Below, piece by piece: positions 5,984 to 6,559 of a stretch of DNA of 6,559 bases. Below the pieces are notes generated by a model. It made no database searches. It was given only the letters and a program-made list of their open reading frames with translations, and was not told where the DNA came from. The stretch is from Oscillospiraceae bacterium (GTDB lineage Bacteria > Bacillota > Clostridia > Oscillospirales > CAG-272). Position 1 is the first letter of the stretch, and the number at the start of each line of letters is the position of its first letter. The position numbers and the translations under genes are program-made. The DNA is taken from contig WREN01000134.1 of the NCBI GenBank assembly GCA_009779295.1, positions 1 to 6,559 of the forward strand, read 5' to 3'.

Positions 5984-6484
5984 ATGGCAGTTTACAGAGG
6001 AACAATCGAATTACAGTCACGCGATCACATGCCTTTCTTTCACAATGTGACAGACGAGGTAAAAAAGATAGTTGAGGAATCAGGTATCAAAAACGGAATA
6101 TGCGTCGTTTACTCGCATCACACAACATGCTCAGTCATGACGCAGGAATGTTCGCACGATTTTAACTTTTTCGGGCGCGAATATATGCAGGTTGATTTGA
6201 TTGAAGTTATGGAAAAGCTGATTCCGACATGCCGCACGGAAGGGCAATATCATCATCCGGGTCCGAAACACATCGAATTCGCGCTTTCGTGGCCCGGAGA
6301 GGAACCAAAAGGCAGCTTGAATACCGACGCGCATTTGCGTTCATGCTTCTTCGGCAGGTCGGAAACGATCGTTCTGCATGAAGGAGAATTATCATTGGGA
6401 GATTTTGGATTTATCTACTTCATCGACTGGGATCAGGTGCGCGAACGCAAACGCGTCTGCGAAGTGCAGATCATAGGCGAGTAA
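5984..6484 (+). CDS. YjbQ/UPF0047 family protein (extended form)
   Basis: A complete 166-residue member of the YjbQ (UPF0047) family, often auto-annotated as secondary thiamine-phosphate synthase. The real cellular role is not established. Family blocks are YSHHTTCSVMTQE (43-55), YHHPGP (89-94), LNTDAHLRSCFFG (112-124), HEGELSLGDFGFIYFIDWD (132-150) and RERKRVCEVQIIGE (153-166). Conserved histidines H45/H46, H90/H91 and H117 suggest a metal or phosphate site. Typical members are about 130-140 residues. The extra length is mainly in the middle, between the SHHTT block and the NTDAH block, where NFFGREYMQVDLIEVMEKL and a WPGEEPKGS loop occur. The start has a strong AAAGGAG site. It is separated from the sugar genes by the palindromic repeat, so membership in the same transcript is plausible but unproven. 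Confidence 0.88.
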   Translation: MAVYRGTIELQSRDHMPFFHNVTDEVKKIVEESGIKNGICVVYSHHTTCSVMTQECSHDFNFFGREYMQVDLIEVMEKLIPTCRTEGQYHHPGPKHIEFALSWPGEEPKGSLNTDAHLRSCFFGRSETIVLHEGELSLGDFGFIYFIDWDQVRERKRVCEVQIIGE

Positions 6485-6500
6485 AAAATTTAGAGATTTT

Positions 6501-6505
6501 GGGGG
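6501..6505 (+). promoter_or_regulatory. Ribosome binding site of the 3'-edge gene
   Basis: GGGGG stands 8 bases before the ATG at 6514. It is a G-rich, somewhat atypical Shine-Dalgarno match that supports the start of the truncated gene. Confidence 0.5.
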
Positions 6506-6513
6506 TTAATTTT

Positions 6514-6559
6514 ATGAAATTATTAAAAGTATTAATATTAATTCTTCTTTGTTTATCAA
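6514..6559 (+). CDS. N-terminal fragment of a probable exported protein (3'-truncated by window edge)
   Basis: Only 15 codons and one base are visible: MKLLKVLILILLCLS. Two early lysines followed by an unbroken run of leucine, isoleucine and valine form the n- and h-regions of a Sec signal peptide or an N-terminal membrane anchor. The cysteine at residue 13 is preceded by ILL rather than a small residue, so it does not look like a lipobox. A sugar-binding protein of a transporter would fit the context, but nothing in the visible sequence shows this. The local sequence is markedly AT-rich, as is common for codons of hydrophobic signal peptides. Confidence 0.6.
   Translation, partial: MKLLKVLILILLCLS

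Noticed and set aside
6485..6513. Terminator or promoter between the YjbQ-family gene and the last gene
   Set aside because: The 29-base gap has no inverted repeat and no -35/-10 pair, only a G-run that serves as the ribosome binding site.

Overview
The window holds seven same-strand coding regions and the first codons of an eighth. It is a tightly packed bacterial catabolic operon. The genes abut or overlap, with stop-start junctions of TAA-ATG, a 20-base overlap and ATGA, and most have purine-rich Shine-Dalgarno sites. Gene content and style suggest an anaerobic, polysaccharide-using bacterium, most likely of the Clostridia or a related gut or rumen Bacillota lineage. That placement is inference: no rRNA or marker gene is present, and none of the proteins settles the phylum.

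Layout. (1) Positions 2-331 are the C-terminal end of a neutral/alkaline ceramidase-like protein that begins upstream of the window. (2) 332-1681 is a short L-fucose/L-arabinose isomerase-family protein. (3) 1682-3847 is a GH3 beta-glycosidase without a signal peptide. (4) 3828-4421 is a SIS-domain sugar-phosphate isomerase resembling KdsD/GutQ without CBS domains. (5) 4418-5140 is an alpha/beta hydrolase of the proline-iminopeptidase-like type. (6) 5145-5864 is a triose-phosphate isomerase-family protein of the archaeal type. (7) 5865-5983 is non-coding and mostly filled by an imperfect palindromic repeat (5832-5943) that also forms the last ten codons and stop of gene 6. (8) 5984-6484 is a YjbQ/UPF0047-family protein. 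(9) From 6514 a new gene starts with a signal-peptide-like N-terminus and runs off the end.

How the genes may work together. The GH3 enzyme would release a sugar from an imported beta-glycoside in the cytoplasm. The FucI/AraA-like protein would convert an aldose to a ketose. The SIS and TIM-like proteins would interconvert phosphorylated sugars further down. No sugar kinase, aldolase, transporter or regulator lies in the window, so the pathway is incomplete here and its substrate cannot be named. The two hydrolases (ceramidase-like and alpha/beta) suggest that the natural substrate carries an amide or ester as well as a glycosidic bond. The clearest structural oddity is the palindromic repeat joined to the TIM gene. 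The most interesting biological question is which sugar this combination of isomerases serves.
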